Under the pieces are notes generated by a model that saw only the letters and a program-made list of their open reading frames with translations, was not told where the DNA came from and made no database searches. This document shows, piece after piece, positions 56,955-64,000 of a stretch of DNA of 64,000 nucleotides (position 1 is the first letter of the stretch; every line of letters begins with the position of its first letter). Made by a program: the position numbers and the translations under genes. The stretch comes from Sulfolobus sp. A20 (GTDB lineage Archaea; Thermoproteota; Thermoprotei_A; Sulfolobales; Sulfolobaceae), in assembly GCF_001719125.1 (NCBI RefSeq), contig NZ_CP017006.1, positions 2,122,384 through 2,186,383 of the forward strand. Direction: 5' to 3'.

Positions 56955-57100
56955 AATCTATAGTTTGTTTTATAAACAATAATATACTTATTTGCTAAGC
57001 TACTCCTCTGCCTTTTATTAAAATCCTAGGATATAATAATAACGAATTCGAATGGTCTGGAAACCTTAAAATATATAAACGAGGATTTAGAATTATTTTA

Positions 57101-57235
57101 ATTGACTTCCTTCCCGTTAGTGAGGTTCTCCTTATTTTCTCATAGGATAATGTTAGCTAGCTGAACGGGATAAATAAGAACGAGCTGGCCTCCTCCCTGC
57201 CATAAAGGGTGAGGCTTGTCGCTTTATTGTCAACG
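57101..57235 (-). mobile_element. two hairpin units, possibly the ends of a short element
   Basis: Minus strand order: GACAATAAAGCGACAAGCCT, CACCCTTTATGGCAGGGAGG, then AGGCCAG near 57186, and at 57101-57145 GAGAACCTCACTAACGGGAA then GGAAGTCAAT. Both face the same way. The 50 bp between them has no recognisable content. It lies in the gene-free stretch 56955-57296, otherwise AT-rich. Confidence 0.55.
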
Positions 57236-57296
57236 AAAATGCTAATCTGAGGTTTCCTAGAATTCTTCAGAATAGACAACACTTTCAGAGAGTTAA

Positions 57297-57965
57297 TTAG
57301 GCAGGAAATTAGCCAAGGTCATAAAGAAAAAGCTAAGTCATGATCCTATAAGAGGATCTAAAATAGTGGAACTACTTAGAGCCTCTAGCGAGTCATTAAA
57401 GGAACTGGGGCAGACCGAGTTAAAGAAACTGTTCGACGATATAGATTCATAGAGAAACCTCCCAAAGATAGAAATTATAAAGAACTCCGACCTAAGAATG
57501 GAAATTATAGTTTCATTTGGGCTCAGAGAGCTAAACAATGAGGTAATTGTCCTATTGGAAGAATGCTTACTATCCTACCCTAAAGAGCCCGCTGAATACT
57601 GTCAAGCACTGAGCGAAAGGGATAAGAAAGTTTTGACAATTCTGTTAGATAGACCTTACCTATTGTATCAAGTTCTAAGCATAATGGATTTAGGCATCTA
57701 TGGGCTTCTCAGCACCCTCCTATATACAGCATATTTGGCGTATGCCGCAAGCGGGATTGCTGCGTATTCCGAAGGTAGGAAAGATGTACACGAAAAATAC
57801 TTAGAGGAACTTAGGGATCACCAAAAAGAGATGCTCGATAACCTAAAACATGATAGTGATGCCTAATATGAAATAGCATACAATGATGAGTTTGATGAAG
57901 TCTTAGCTGATATTGAGGAAAAGGCTGGAGCTTTGCTAAAGACTGACCAAGATGAGGAAAAATAG
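57297..57965 (+). pseudogene. decayed gene with two in-frame stops, unknown family
   Basis: A single frame runs from 57297 to a TAG at 57963-57965, interrupted only by a TAG at 57426-57428 (after LKKLFDDIDS) and a TAA at 57864-57866 (after NLKHDSDA). Residues continue to look protein-like across both stops: before the first, VELLRASSESLKELGQTEL; after the second, YNDEFDEVLADIEEKAGALL. Hydrophobic IYGLLSTLLYTAYLAYAASG in the middle suggests one membrane segment flanked by charged helices. No clear start codon is left. The central part alone would be 122 residues (57498-57866), but decay of a longer gene explains more. Family not recognised. Confidence 0.6.
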
Positions 57966-58057
57966 GAAACTTCTGACCCTTCCATTCAGCTTTAGAAGGC
58001 TCTTTTGAATTAACTCCTTAGATAAATGAAAAAATTTAACTATCATTATTACGAAAT

Positions 58058-58091
58058 GAGAAATCCTTGTCCTTTAAGACGGAGGTTGGTT
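58058..58091 (+). repeat. degenerate hairpin unit
   Basis: GAGAAATCCTTGTCCTTTAA then GACGGAGGTTGG. The GTCCTTTAAGAC stem is intact (GTC/GAC with CTTTAAG); the tail is eroded. It lies in the gene-free stretch 57966-58377, which otherwise shows AT-rich DNA and the promoter of the next operon (AAATATATATAG, about 58333-58344). Confidence 0.45.
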
Positions 58092-58377
58092 CCTATAAAC
58101 TATTTTGTAAATCAATCTTTAAGAAACTCATGGGAGCGAATAGAGACTTATACATATACCTAAAAACTAAATATATATTTATTTTTATGTAAAAATCTAT
58201 AAAAATTCTGTATAATCTAAAAATTTTACTTCAAAACTTAACAATTTTACAGATATTCTTTAAACTTGACTGATATTGTGTATAATAAAGTCTACTAGAT
58301 AATAGAAGTGAATTTCATTACTATTAAAAGAAAATATATATAGAACCCTGTAAATAGTATGTATTTTAGAGGAGTAA

Positions 58378-58911
58378 ATGGATAATGCTGTGACTGAATT
58401 CGTTCTAGTAGTTGTAACGATATTAATAGGATTAGTCTTGTTTAGCTTGGTCTCGAGTTACTCAACTTATCAAGTAAGTAATTATGCTGTATTATCAGAG
58501 GCTCAACAAATAGCTTATAATCTTAAGATAGATATAGTAACGTTAGAGGATGGGTACACATTAATTGTACCCTACTCTTATTCATCTTACAATGGAAGTT
58601 TATATTTAACAGTATTTCAAGCACCTGCATATCTGATTAACTCAAGCAACTTATTGAATCCAACAATGCCTGGCATAAGTTATGTAACAATCTATAACTC
58701 AACATCTGGAAATCAAATATCCTTTATTCAGCTAGATGGGAGGATATACTCACTTAGCAATCAACAATTGCCTTCACCTCTAAGTGTAATTAAGGATAAC
58801 TTCGCCCCTGTATATACTAGCACTCCTCCAAAGGGTTATATCGACATTGTCTGGGTTATAGTAGAAGTAAACGGAGCGTATTATGTTGTTAGTACAGAGG
58901 TGATAGCATGA
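58378..58911 (+). CDS. pilin-like membrane-anchored surface protein, 177 aa
   Basis: The N-terminus MDNAVTEFVLVVVTILIGL is a membrane helix without a clear class III cleavage site, like the ArlF/ArlG stator proteins of archaella, and the rest (after residue 30) is a beta-rich exported domain (YNGSLYLTVFQAPAYLINSS). GAGGAG lies just upstream of the ATG as a ribosome-binding site. Its stop overlaps the next gene by 4 bp, so the two are an operon. No archaellum motor genes are adjacent. Function inferred as a surface or pilus component. Confidence 0.65.
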   Translation: MDNAVTEFVLVVVTILIGLVLFSLVSSYSTYQVSNYAVLSEAQQIAYNLKIDIVTLEDGYTLIVPYSYSSYNGSLYLTVFQAPAYLINSSNLLNPTMPGISYVTIYNSTSGNQISFIQLDGRIYSLSNQQLPSPLSVIKDNFAPVYTSTPPKGYIDIVWVIVEVNGAYYVVSTEVIA

Positions 58912-61004
58912 ATAAAAAGGGATTATCTAGTATAATTGGTTTTCTAATACTATTAATGATAATTTTAGTTGTAGCTGTTCCATTAGCTTACTTATACTTG
59001 TCTTCTAACGTAGAACAGCACGTACAATCCCAATTGTTATCATCTAAAGAATATTTAGCTTCTCTAGAGAAGCAAGAAGTGGGAATAGGTGCTACAGCGA
59101 ATTCTCAAAATGATTTCTTAACTATAGAATATTATGACGGTATTATATATTTCATCATATTAAATAAGGAAAGGTTAGTGAACATTACAATAATAAGAGT
59201 TTTTGCAAATCAAACTGAAATAAATGATTATCTAAATGTGAGTTTACCCTTCACGATATCCCTAAAAGAAGTTACCACGTATGATGCACCATTTTACTTC
59301 GGCTATCCCGCAATTGCTATAAAAGTTACTAATAGTGAGTTCTACAATAGCGAATTAGTTATACAAACTTCTCTAGGTAATGTTTTTGTAGTTCAGCCAA
59401 TCAGCTCTACGTTATTAAACTCAGCTAGATTAGCCAATGTTTTGACATCATATAGTACAGAGAAGCAAGCAAATATACAAATTGGAAATCTATCAGCTTC
59501 ACAAGTGTTTAATAATTTATTAGCATCGATAAATTATATATCACCTTTCAACTTTAATTTATTACCTGGCGGTCTTCAGAAAGTAAATATAGGACCGAAT
59601 CAAGAATATCCTCAATATACTACTATTTCCTATTTCCCTACTTCAGGATATCTAGGAACTCTAGTAAGTGCATTTTACAAAGATCAAGGTATATATAATG
59701 GGACGTTCAGTGGTGAGATTTATGGTAATTTTTACCTAAGTGCATATCCTTCTAGCTCTTTCCAGCCTAGGCTTGTAAGTAATCTCTCTTTATATGGTTT
59801 TAATGGAAACATAAGTTTCCCAATAGTTTTCTATAGTGGTTCTGGGGTTTTAGTTAATTATCAACTTTTTACGATAAATGTGATATTTAACGGGAATCTG
59901 TATAACGGTACAATCTTAGGTAGTGTATATCTTAACAATAAGCCATCTTTAGCTGTGATTAGTTTAAGCGAAGGATTTCCGCCTTATATGAACGGTACTC
60001 TAAAGTTTATTAACGGACCTTATGCAGGAAAAGAGTGGAAAATAGCAGTAAATATGGATAGATTATCCCTATTATATAATATTAGTAATATAATTTCAAT
60101 TAGAAATCTAACTGACAACAAATGGATAAAAGTTCCTGTCAATATTACACCACTTTACTTACAAGGGTATGTAACAACTAATAGCTACAATAATCTAAAC
60201 TTTACTATTAATGAAACAATAATGCCTGGTTACAATTTTAAGGAATATTCAAATTACACTATCATTTCATTTAAACCTCGAGTCAACTCAGAGGTATACT
60301 TAACTATAGGTAATGATATGGTATCAATAGTTACTGGTAATGGACCTCAGAATATTATGTTATATGGTGCATATTATAGCCCATTTGTATATCCGAAGTA
60401 TAATAGCTTCTTTCCAGCAGATTATCAGTTATTCTACATAAGTGGAACTGTAGATGAAGGTAAGATAAATGATGGATTTCCGTATTATATCAATAGTCTT
60501 ATTACCTTACGTAATCTCAATTATTTACCGGCGATTTTCTTTAATGATTCCTCTAACTACTTAATATTCTATGACGCGTCTATATACGCCCTAGGCTTGA
60601 TAATACCCCCATTTAACGTTACAGCTACCATAACAATATCTAATGGTGGGAGTTTGCCAATTACCTTTAATTATACCTTATCAACTCTAGTTCTATACTA
60701 TCAATTCTACATACAAACTTTCGCCAGCACACTCCCATCTACGGGTTCATTGATAACTTTGACAGTAAACAATCCGTTAAATCCATCTATCACAATACAA
60801 CCAAATTCTTATCAGAACATAACTTTAAATTTACTTATACCTGCAACTAATGTAGTTAGCTTATTGTATTACTATTCATCATATTATAAAATAACACCTT
60901 CGATTGCAGGTCAGCTAATAGTTCAATTCCATATTGAAGGGACTAACGAATACTACACTGTAACTCTTAATACGCTTTTAAATCAACAAGTGATTAATGA
61001 ATAG
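58908..61004 (+). CDS. large exported protein with class III (pilin-like) signal peptide, 698 aa
   Basis: The start MNKKGLSSIIGFLILLMIIL has the KKG-L cleavage site of PibD/FlaK prepilin peptidase and a following hydrophobic helix, as in archaeal type IV pilins. The product of 698 residues is several times longer than a normal pilin. The extracellular part is rich in Asn, Ser, Tyr and Thr (SPFNFNLLPGGLQKVNIG, PKYNSFFPADYQLFYISG), with many glycosylation sequons. It may be a pilus-tip adhesin or a cell-surface protein assembled by a pilus-like system. The 4-bp overlap with the preceding pilin-like gene supports joint assembly. I recognise no named family. Confidence 0.68.
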   Translation: MNKKGLSSIIGFLILLMIILVVAVPLAYLYLSSNVEQHVQSQLLSSKEYLASLEKQEVGIGATANSQNDFLTIEYYDGIIYFIILNKERLVNITIIRVFANQTEINDYLNVSLPFTISLKEVTTYDAPFYFGYPAIAIKVTNSEFYNSELVIQTSLGNVFVVQPISSTLLNSARLANVLTSYSTEKQANIQIGNLSASQVFNNLLASINYISPFNFNLLPGGLQKVNIGPNQEYPQYTTISYFPTSGYLGTLVSAFYKDQGIYNGTFSGEIYGNFYLSAYPSSSFQPRLVSNLSLYGFNGNISFPIVFYSGSGVLVNYQLFTINVIFNGNLYNGTILGSVYLNNKPSLAVISLSEGFPPYMNGTLKFINGPYAGKEWKIAVNMDRLSLLYNISNIISIRNLTDNKWIKVPVNITPLYLQGYVTTNSYNNLNFTINETIMPGYNFKEYSNYTIISFKPRVNSEVYLTIGNDMVSIVTGNGPQNIMLYGAYYSPFVYPKYNSFFPADYQLFYISGTVDEGKINDGFPYYINSLITLRNLNYLPAIFFNDSSNYLIFYDASIYALGLIIPPFNVTATITISNGGSLPITFNYTLSTLVLYYQFYIQTFASTLPSTGSLITLTVNNPLNPSITIQPNSYQNITLNLLIPATNVVSLLYYYSSYYKITPSIAGQLIVQFHIEGTNEYYTVTLNTLLNQQVINE

Positions 61005-61100
61005 AAAATCCCATTCAAACTAAGAAGTAAATTTTTTCATGAATTCCCCATAAAAGAAATAAAGTAGAGATTTATAATTGCAGATATCAGTCGTGATATG

Positions 61101-61147
61101 TGCTCACTTCCTCCCCGCCAGAGAGGCTTCCCTCACTTTGTAAATAT
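61101..61147 (-). repeat. solo hairpin unit, TTTACAAAGT-led subfamily
   Basis: Minus strand: TTTACAAAGTGAGGGAAGCC, then TCTCTGGCGGGGAGGAAG and TGAGCAC. It shares the TTTACAAAGT lead with 29240-29287 and 30976-31022. It lies between the large pilin-like gene and the BtpA gene. Confidence 0.72.
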
Positions 61148-61181
61148 AATTCTTTAATATCCCTCACTATGAGATATAATT

Positions 61182-61997
61182 ATGTTTGATGAGCTATTTA
61201 AAAGCAAGCCATATATAATTGGCATGATTCACCTCCCCTCATTACAAGGCTCACCTAATAATAAGTTAAGCCTAGATGAGATCATAGATTACGCTTATTC
61301 TGAGGCTAAAAAGCTAGAAGAAGCTGGGGTCGACGGTATTATCATAGAGAATCTAGGAGATTACCCATTCTACAAAGACGACATTCCACCTATAACTGTA
61401 GCCTCAATGAGCATTATTGTAAGAGAAGTCAGAAAGGGCTTCAACTTCTATGCAGTTGGAGTTAACGTTTTGAGAAATGGATGTATTCAAGCCCTTTCTA
61501 TTGCTCACGTAACTGGGTCACAGTTCATTAGGTGCAATGTGTTGATTGGAGCATACGCTACAGACCAAGGTATAATAGAAGGAAAGGCTGCTGACTTATT
61601 GAGACTTAAGAAGTATTTGAATTCAAAAGTTATGATAGCCGGAGATATTCACGTAAAACATGCATATCCACTATATAACCTGCCAATAGAGTTAGCGGCA
61701 CAAGATTTAGCAGAGAGAGGAGGAGCTGATGCTGTAATAGTTTCTGGACAAAGGAGCAATATTCCCCCTGATGTAGAAGTTGTGAGAAAGGTAAAGAATG
61801 CTATCTCACTTCCAGTTCTAATAGGTAGCGGTATTTCTTTATCTAACTTTAAGGAATATTGCATGGAGGCTGATGGTCTAATAATAGGAGAGAAGGATTT
61901 TAAAGAAAACGGAATGGTAGGTGGTCCTAGTAATAAAGAGGCTTATAAGAAACTGGTCAAGGAATGTAAGGGGTTTGGGTCTCATAGGATCTCGTAG
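61182..61997 (+). CDS. BtpA-family TIM-barrel protein
   Basis: The product has 271 residues. YIIGMIHLPSLQGSPNNKLS, EEAGVDGIIIENLGDYPFYK, VGVNVLRNGCIQALSIAHVT and VLIGSGISLSNFKEY follow the BtpA/SgcQ pattern. BtpA affects photosystem I accumulation in cyanobacteria; in archaea the role is unknown. The last residues, KGFGSHRIS, are encoded by a copy of a repeat (61971-61996) found also at 51446, so the native C-terminus has been replaced or extended. Monocistronic. Confidence 0.85.
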   Translation: MFDELFKSKPYIIGMIHLPSLQGSPNNKLSLDEIIDYAYSEAKKLEEAGVDGIIIENLGDYPFYKDDIPPITVASMSIIVREVRKGFNFYAVGVNVLRNGCIQALSIAHVTGSQFIRCNVLIGAYATDQGIIEGKAADLLRLKKYLNSKVMIAGDIHVKHAYPLYNLPIELAAQDLAERGGADAVIVSGQRSNIPPDVEVVRKVKNAISLPVLIGSGISLSNFKEYCMEADGLIIGEKDFKENGMVGGPSNKEAYKKLVKECKGFGSHRIS

Positions 61998-62051
61998 TGT
62001 TTAACATTAACCTTTTAGGGTTTGTGTCTCATAGGATTTCATATAATTTGA
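61971..62051 (+). repeat. tandem copies of the GGGTTTGGGTCTCATAGGAT repeat
   Basis: Copy 1, GGGTTTGGGTCTCATAGGAT then CTCGTA at 61971-61996, overlaps the 3' end of the BtpA gene. Copy 2, AGGGTTTGTGTCTCATAGGA then TTTCATATAATTTGA, is at 62017-62051. A third copy opens the nested element at 51446. The gene-free stretch 61998-62383 otherwise is AT-rich without a gene. This is a second repeat family, distinct from the hairpin family. Confidence 0.7.
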
Positions 62052-62383
62052 TTATTCTTAATTGAATTTTATTATTTAAAATATTAAAATAAATTTATCA
62101 TTTTATAGCTATAATTTTTTATTATACTAACTATAATACTTGAGGAAAGCAAATAACATATCTTTATATTTAAATTATTAACGATAAATTTGACTTCCAA
62201 TAATAATGAAAGTAGTTAGCTAAACATTACTTTATTCACTATTTTTCTATCTTAGGAGATATTTTTTATGATAAACCTCAGTAAACCTCCTAAATATATT
62301 CAAAGTTTACGGGCTATAAACCTGAATAAGTGAGGGATATTTTTATAATAAACCTAAAACTATTATTTATTATTAGATGAGTC

Positions 62384-62848
62384 ATGAATAAAAATGTAAT
62401 AGTACCGATACTACTTGCAATCTTAGTGACTTCAATATTAGTAACATCTGAAATATATTTAGGGCCTATATTATCGATAAGGTTTGCAATAGTTCAGCAG
62501 CCCGCTGTAGTTTATGGAGCCTATTTGAATTTAGGAAATCTAACACCAGGTGAGTATGGCAATGCATCTATATCTGGTACAATAAATGTATATAAGCCGG
62601 GAGTCTATAATCTTAGTATAAATCCTGTATTAGGTGAGGCCTTTTCTCAATACACTATTACATTATCACTAACCAATTCAACTTCAGCTACAACACTGAC
62701 ATTTTCTAACGGTTATCCATACTATCAAGCAATTTATTTAAACCAAGGTGATTACACAGTTTATATCACGCTCAGTTACCAAGTTAGTAATAATCCTACC
62801 ATATACAATTACAGCGGTCCAGTAATGTATGTATTCTATTCTTCATAA
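62384..62848 (+). CDS. secreted or membrane-anchored beta-rich protein, 154 aa
   Basis: The N-terminal helix NVIVPILLAILVTSILVTSE is a signal anchor or signal peptide. The rest is beta-rich with several N-glycosylation sequons (YGNASISGTINVYKPGVYNL, LYLNQGDY-type strands) and ends YVFYSS. I recognise no family. It is followed 38 bp later on the same strand by the membrane-tethered regulator, so it may be its target or partner, and it is close to the pilin-like operon. Confidence 0.6.
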   Translation: MNKNVIVPILLAILVTSILVTSEIYLGPILSIRFAIVQQPAVVYGAYLNLGNLTPGEYGNASISGTINVYKPGVYNLSINPVLGEAFSQYTITLSLTNSTSATTLTFSNGYPYYQAIYLNQGDYTVYITLSYQVSNNPTIYNYSGPVMYVFYSS

Positions 62849-62886
62849 AGGTAAAACTTTTTTTCTCCTTTTTCTATAAACAAAAC

Positions 62887-63216
62887 GTGATTTCGCTCAC
62901 CTTAATTATAATCGATATCCTAGTTGGGATAATAGTATTCTTCGTCTCCAGAGAGGTAATGCTGAGATCGAATAAGGATAAAGAAGTGTTGACTACAAGT
63001 AGCTCAGATAATGATGATAAGGTCTTTAATGCCATAAAGAGTGGTGCTAAAACATTGAACGAAATAATGAAGTATACTGGCCTACCTAAATCAACTGCAT
63101 ATAAGTCATTGAAGAGATTGCTAAAACAGGGAAAAGTGGAGAAAGTAATTAATGATAAAGGTAATGTCAGATATGTTATTAAGAACGAGAAAGATAAGAA
63201 TAACAGCAGTAGTTGA
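62887..63216 (+). CDS. membrane-tethered winged-helix regulator
   Basis: The product has 109 residues from a GTG at 62887. An N-terminal membrane helix (MISLTLIIIDILVGIIVFFV) is followed by a charged linker and a winged-helix domain: AIKSGAKTLNEIMKYTGLPK, STAYKSLKRLLKQGKVEKVI, KGNVRYVIKN. The DNA-binding domain would face the cytoplasm. The known membrane-bound Sulfolobales regulators ArnR and ArnR1, which control the archaellum, have the DNA-binding part before the membrane part, so the order here is reversed. Target unknown; the adjacent surface-protein genes are natural candidates. Confidence 0.72.
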   Translation: MISLTLIIIDILVGIIVFFVSREVMLRSNKDKEVLTTSSSDNDDKVFNAIKSGAKTLNEIMKYTGLPKSTAYKSLKRLLKQGKVEKVINDKGNVRYVIKNEKDKNNSSS

Positions 63217-63261
63217 TAGAAGAACGACATACCTTATCTTTTATGATGGGGAGAAGTCCAG
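63215..63261 (+). repeat. solo hairpin unit of the dispersed family
   Basis: TGATAGAAGAACGACATACC then TTATCTTTTATGATGGGGAG and AAGTCCAG. The TTGATA at its left edge overlaps the stop codon (TGA) of the membrane-tethered regulator. The stem is ATACCTTATC/GATGGGGA-like and partly eroded; the lead GAAGAACGAC matches 8310 and 11125. Confidence 0.65.
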
Positions 63262-63374
63262 TAACACGTAAAGGTTCTTACGGAAAGAGGTTTCACAAAA
63301 AATTATTAGCCGAGAGGGAGTGAGGAATGTTATAAGCTCATATAATTCGCAAATAATATTATATGAGTCCCTTC

Positions 63375-63998
63375 TCATTGTCCTAAAGCCCTTACTACTC
63401 TAAGCGATAATAATCCTGCCATTATACTTACGATCACATTCCCTGGTATAAACGCAAGTAAAGTAAAGATTATGTAAGCCCAATTAACGCTAGCTCCATA
63501 AATGAACGGCCTTAAAAATCCTAAGTAAAATATAGGATCTGGAATAGAAAGCAGTACTCCTAATATAACACCCTCTATTACTACTAGTATTGTTTGCTTT
63601 CTTCTCAATTTTCTCAATGCAATATCTTCTGACTCATTATTAGATGGTGTTAAACCAATACCAAATATCTTACCTCCAGAAATTGCAATAATTAAATCTA
63701 TGTATAATCCGTAAGTTAAAGCCTCATAAATGAAATATAGAGGTTGCCCTCCAAATCCGTAATGGAAAAGGTCAGCCAATAAAGTATAGATTGTTAAAGA
63801 TAACATTCCGCTACCCACTTTTCTAACTAAGCTTACGAAGATTATAATAATTAGAATCCTTCCCCAAAATCCAATACTTATGAATGGAGTCGATGGTATT
63901 CCTCTATCTATAAAAGGACCAATATAAAACTCCCACGCTGTCCCCAAGGATGCTCCAATAGCGAGATATACTATGTCTAAAGTGCTGAACTGCTTCAA
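63375..63998 (-). CDS. membrane protein, ECF-transporter S-component-like (start may lie outside the window)
   Basis: The product has at least 207 residues. About six hydrophobic helices, starting FSTLDIVYLAIGASLGTAWE, with TLLADLFHYGFGGQPLYFIY in the middle. Size and pattern suit the substrate-binding S component of an energy-coupling-factor (vitamin or thiamine-type) transporter, but I see no diagnostic motif. The start is a TTG at 63998, and as the frame stays open to the window edge the gene may begin further right. A cytoplasmic loop (SNNESEDIALRKLRRKQ) divides the helices. Confidence 0.6.
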   Translation of the reverse strand: MKQFSTLDIVYLAIGASLGTAWEFYIGPFIDRGIPSTPFISIGFWGRILIIIIFVSLVRKVGSGMLSLTIYTLLADLFHYGFGGQPLYFIYEALTYGLYIDLIIAISGGKIFGIGLTPSNNESEDIALRKLRRKQTILVVIEGVILGVLLSIPDPIFYLGFLRPFIYGASVNWAYIIFTLLAFIPGNVIVSIMAGLLSLRVVRALGQ

Positions 63999-64000
63999 TC

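Noticed and set aside
57498-57866. Intact 122-aa gene in the 57-kb region
   Set aside because: Coding-like sequence continues in the same frame on both sides of its stops, so a decayed longer gene explains the region better; recorded as a pseudogene.

Overview
The window looks like chromosome from a thermoacidophilic crenarchaeon of the order Sulfolobales, most likely Saccharolobus/Sulfolobus. The strongest evidence is a near-textbook 7-kDa Sso7d chromatin protein (29845-30039). A Sso10a-type winged helix, an Lrs14-like regulator, a fused gamma-alpha 2-oxoacid:ferredoxin oxidoreductase and a 4-hydroxybutyryl-CoA dehydratase with all four cluster ligands agree with this. The DNA is AT-rich, and many genes have a TATA box about 25 bp upstream of the start codon, as expected for leaderless archaeal transcripts.

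Layout. 1-5.9 kb: end of leuD, DNA photolyase, GH15 glucoamylase/trehalase, two small DNA-binding proteins and an orphan ParA/MinD-like ATPase. 6.4-11.1 kb: DUF3311 plus sodium:solute symporter, a small metalloprotease, a DMT exporter and a GNAT acetyltransferase. 11.1-11.7 kb: two non-coding mobile elements. 11.9-18.5 kb: an electron-transfer island made of 2-oxoacid:ferredoxin oxidoreductase (two subunits) followed by fused EtfBA (FixAB), FixC and FixX. 18.5-24.3 kb, minus strand: a lone PEP-synthase ATP-binding domain, then FdhD, DUF1641, a formate dehydrogenase-like molybdoenzyme and a GPR1/FUN34/YaaH-type transporter. 24.9-33.5 kb: a cysteine-rich mini-protein, MscS channel, HAD hydrolase, old-yellow-enzyme family reductase, Sso7d, a class-II amidotransferase and a phenylacetate-CoA-ligase-like enzyme. 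33.6-37.7 kb: a cluster of secreted beta-rich proteins with a MinD-like ATPase and a polytopic membrane protein. 37.8-47.9 kb: metabolic and repair genes, including 4-hydroxybutyryl-CoA dehydratase, a SplB-like radical SAM protein next to NreA, a nucleoside phosphorylase and 3-dehydroquinate dehydratase. 48-57 kb: membrane proteins, an aldo/keto reductase and an amino-acid permease. 57.3-58.0 kb: a decayed gene. 58.4-64 kb: a second surface module (pilin-like pair, BtpA, a secreted protein, a membrane-tethered winged-helix regulator and a membrane protein at the right edge).

The most unusual feature is a dispersed family of short hairpins that recurs more than 20 times, almost always between genes. 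The core is a stem made of CCTCGCC and GGCGGGG-like arms around TTTA, followed by a conserved GGAGGAGGTCAG tail and often preceded by TGAT or TGAC. It occurs as ~35-50 bp solo units and at the ends of 190-300 bp non-coding elements. Three of these are mutual homologs (43926-44201, 11405-11705 and 51290-51787), and the last is split by a different GC-rich element. One solo unit lies in-frame inside a membrane-protein gene (49418-49464). No transposase gene is present in the window. I interpret the family as non-autonomous IS200/IS605-like (palindrome-associated) elements, but this is inference.

The best candidates for an undescribed system are this element family and the secreted-protein/MinD/membrane-protein locus at 33.6-37.7 kb, which could be a surface-filament locus. 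Its function is not established by the sequence.
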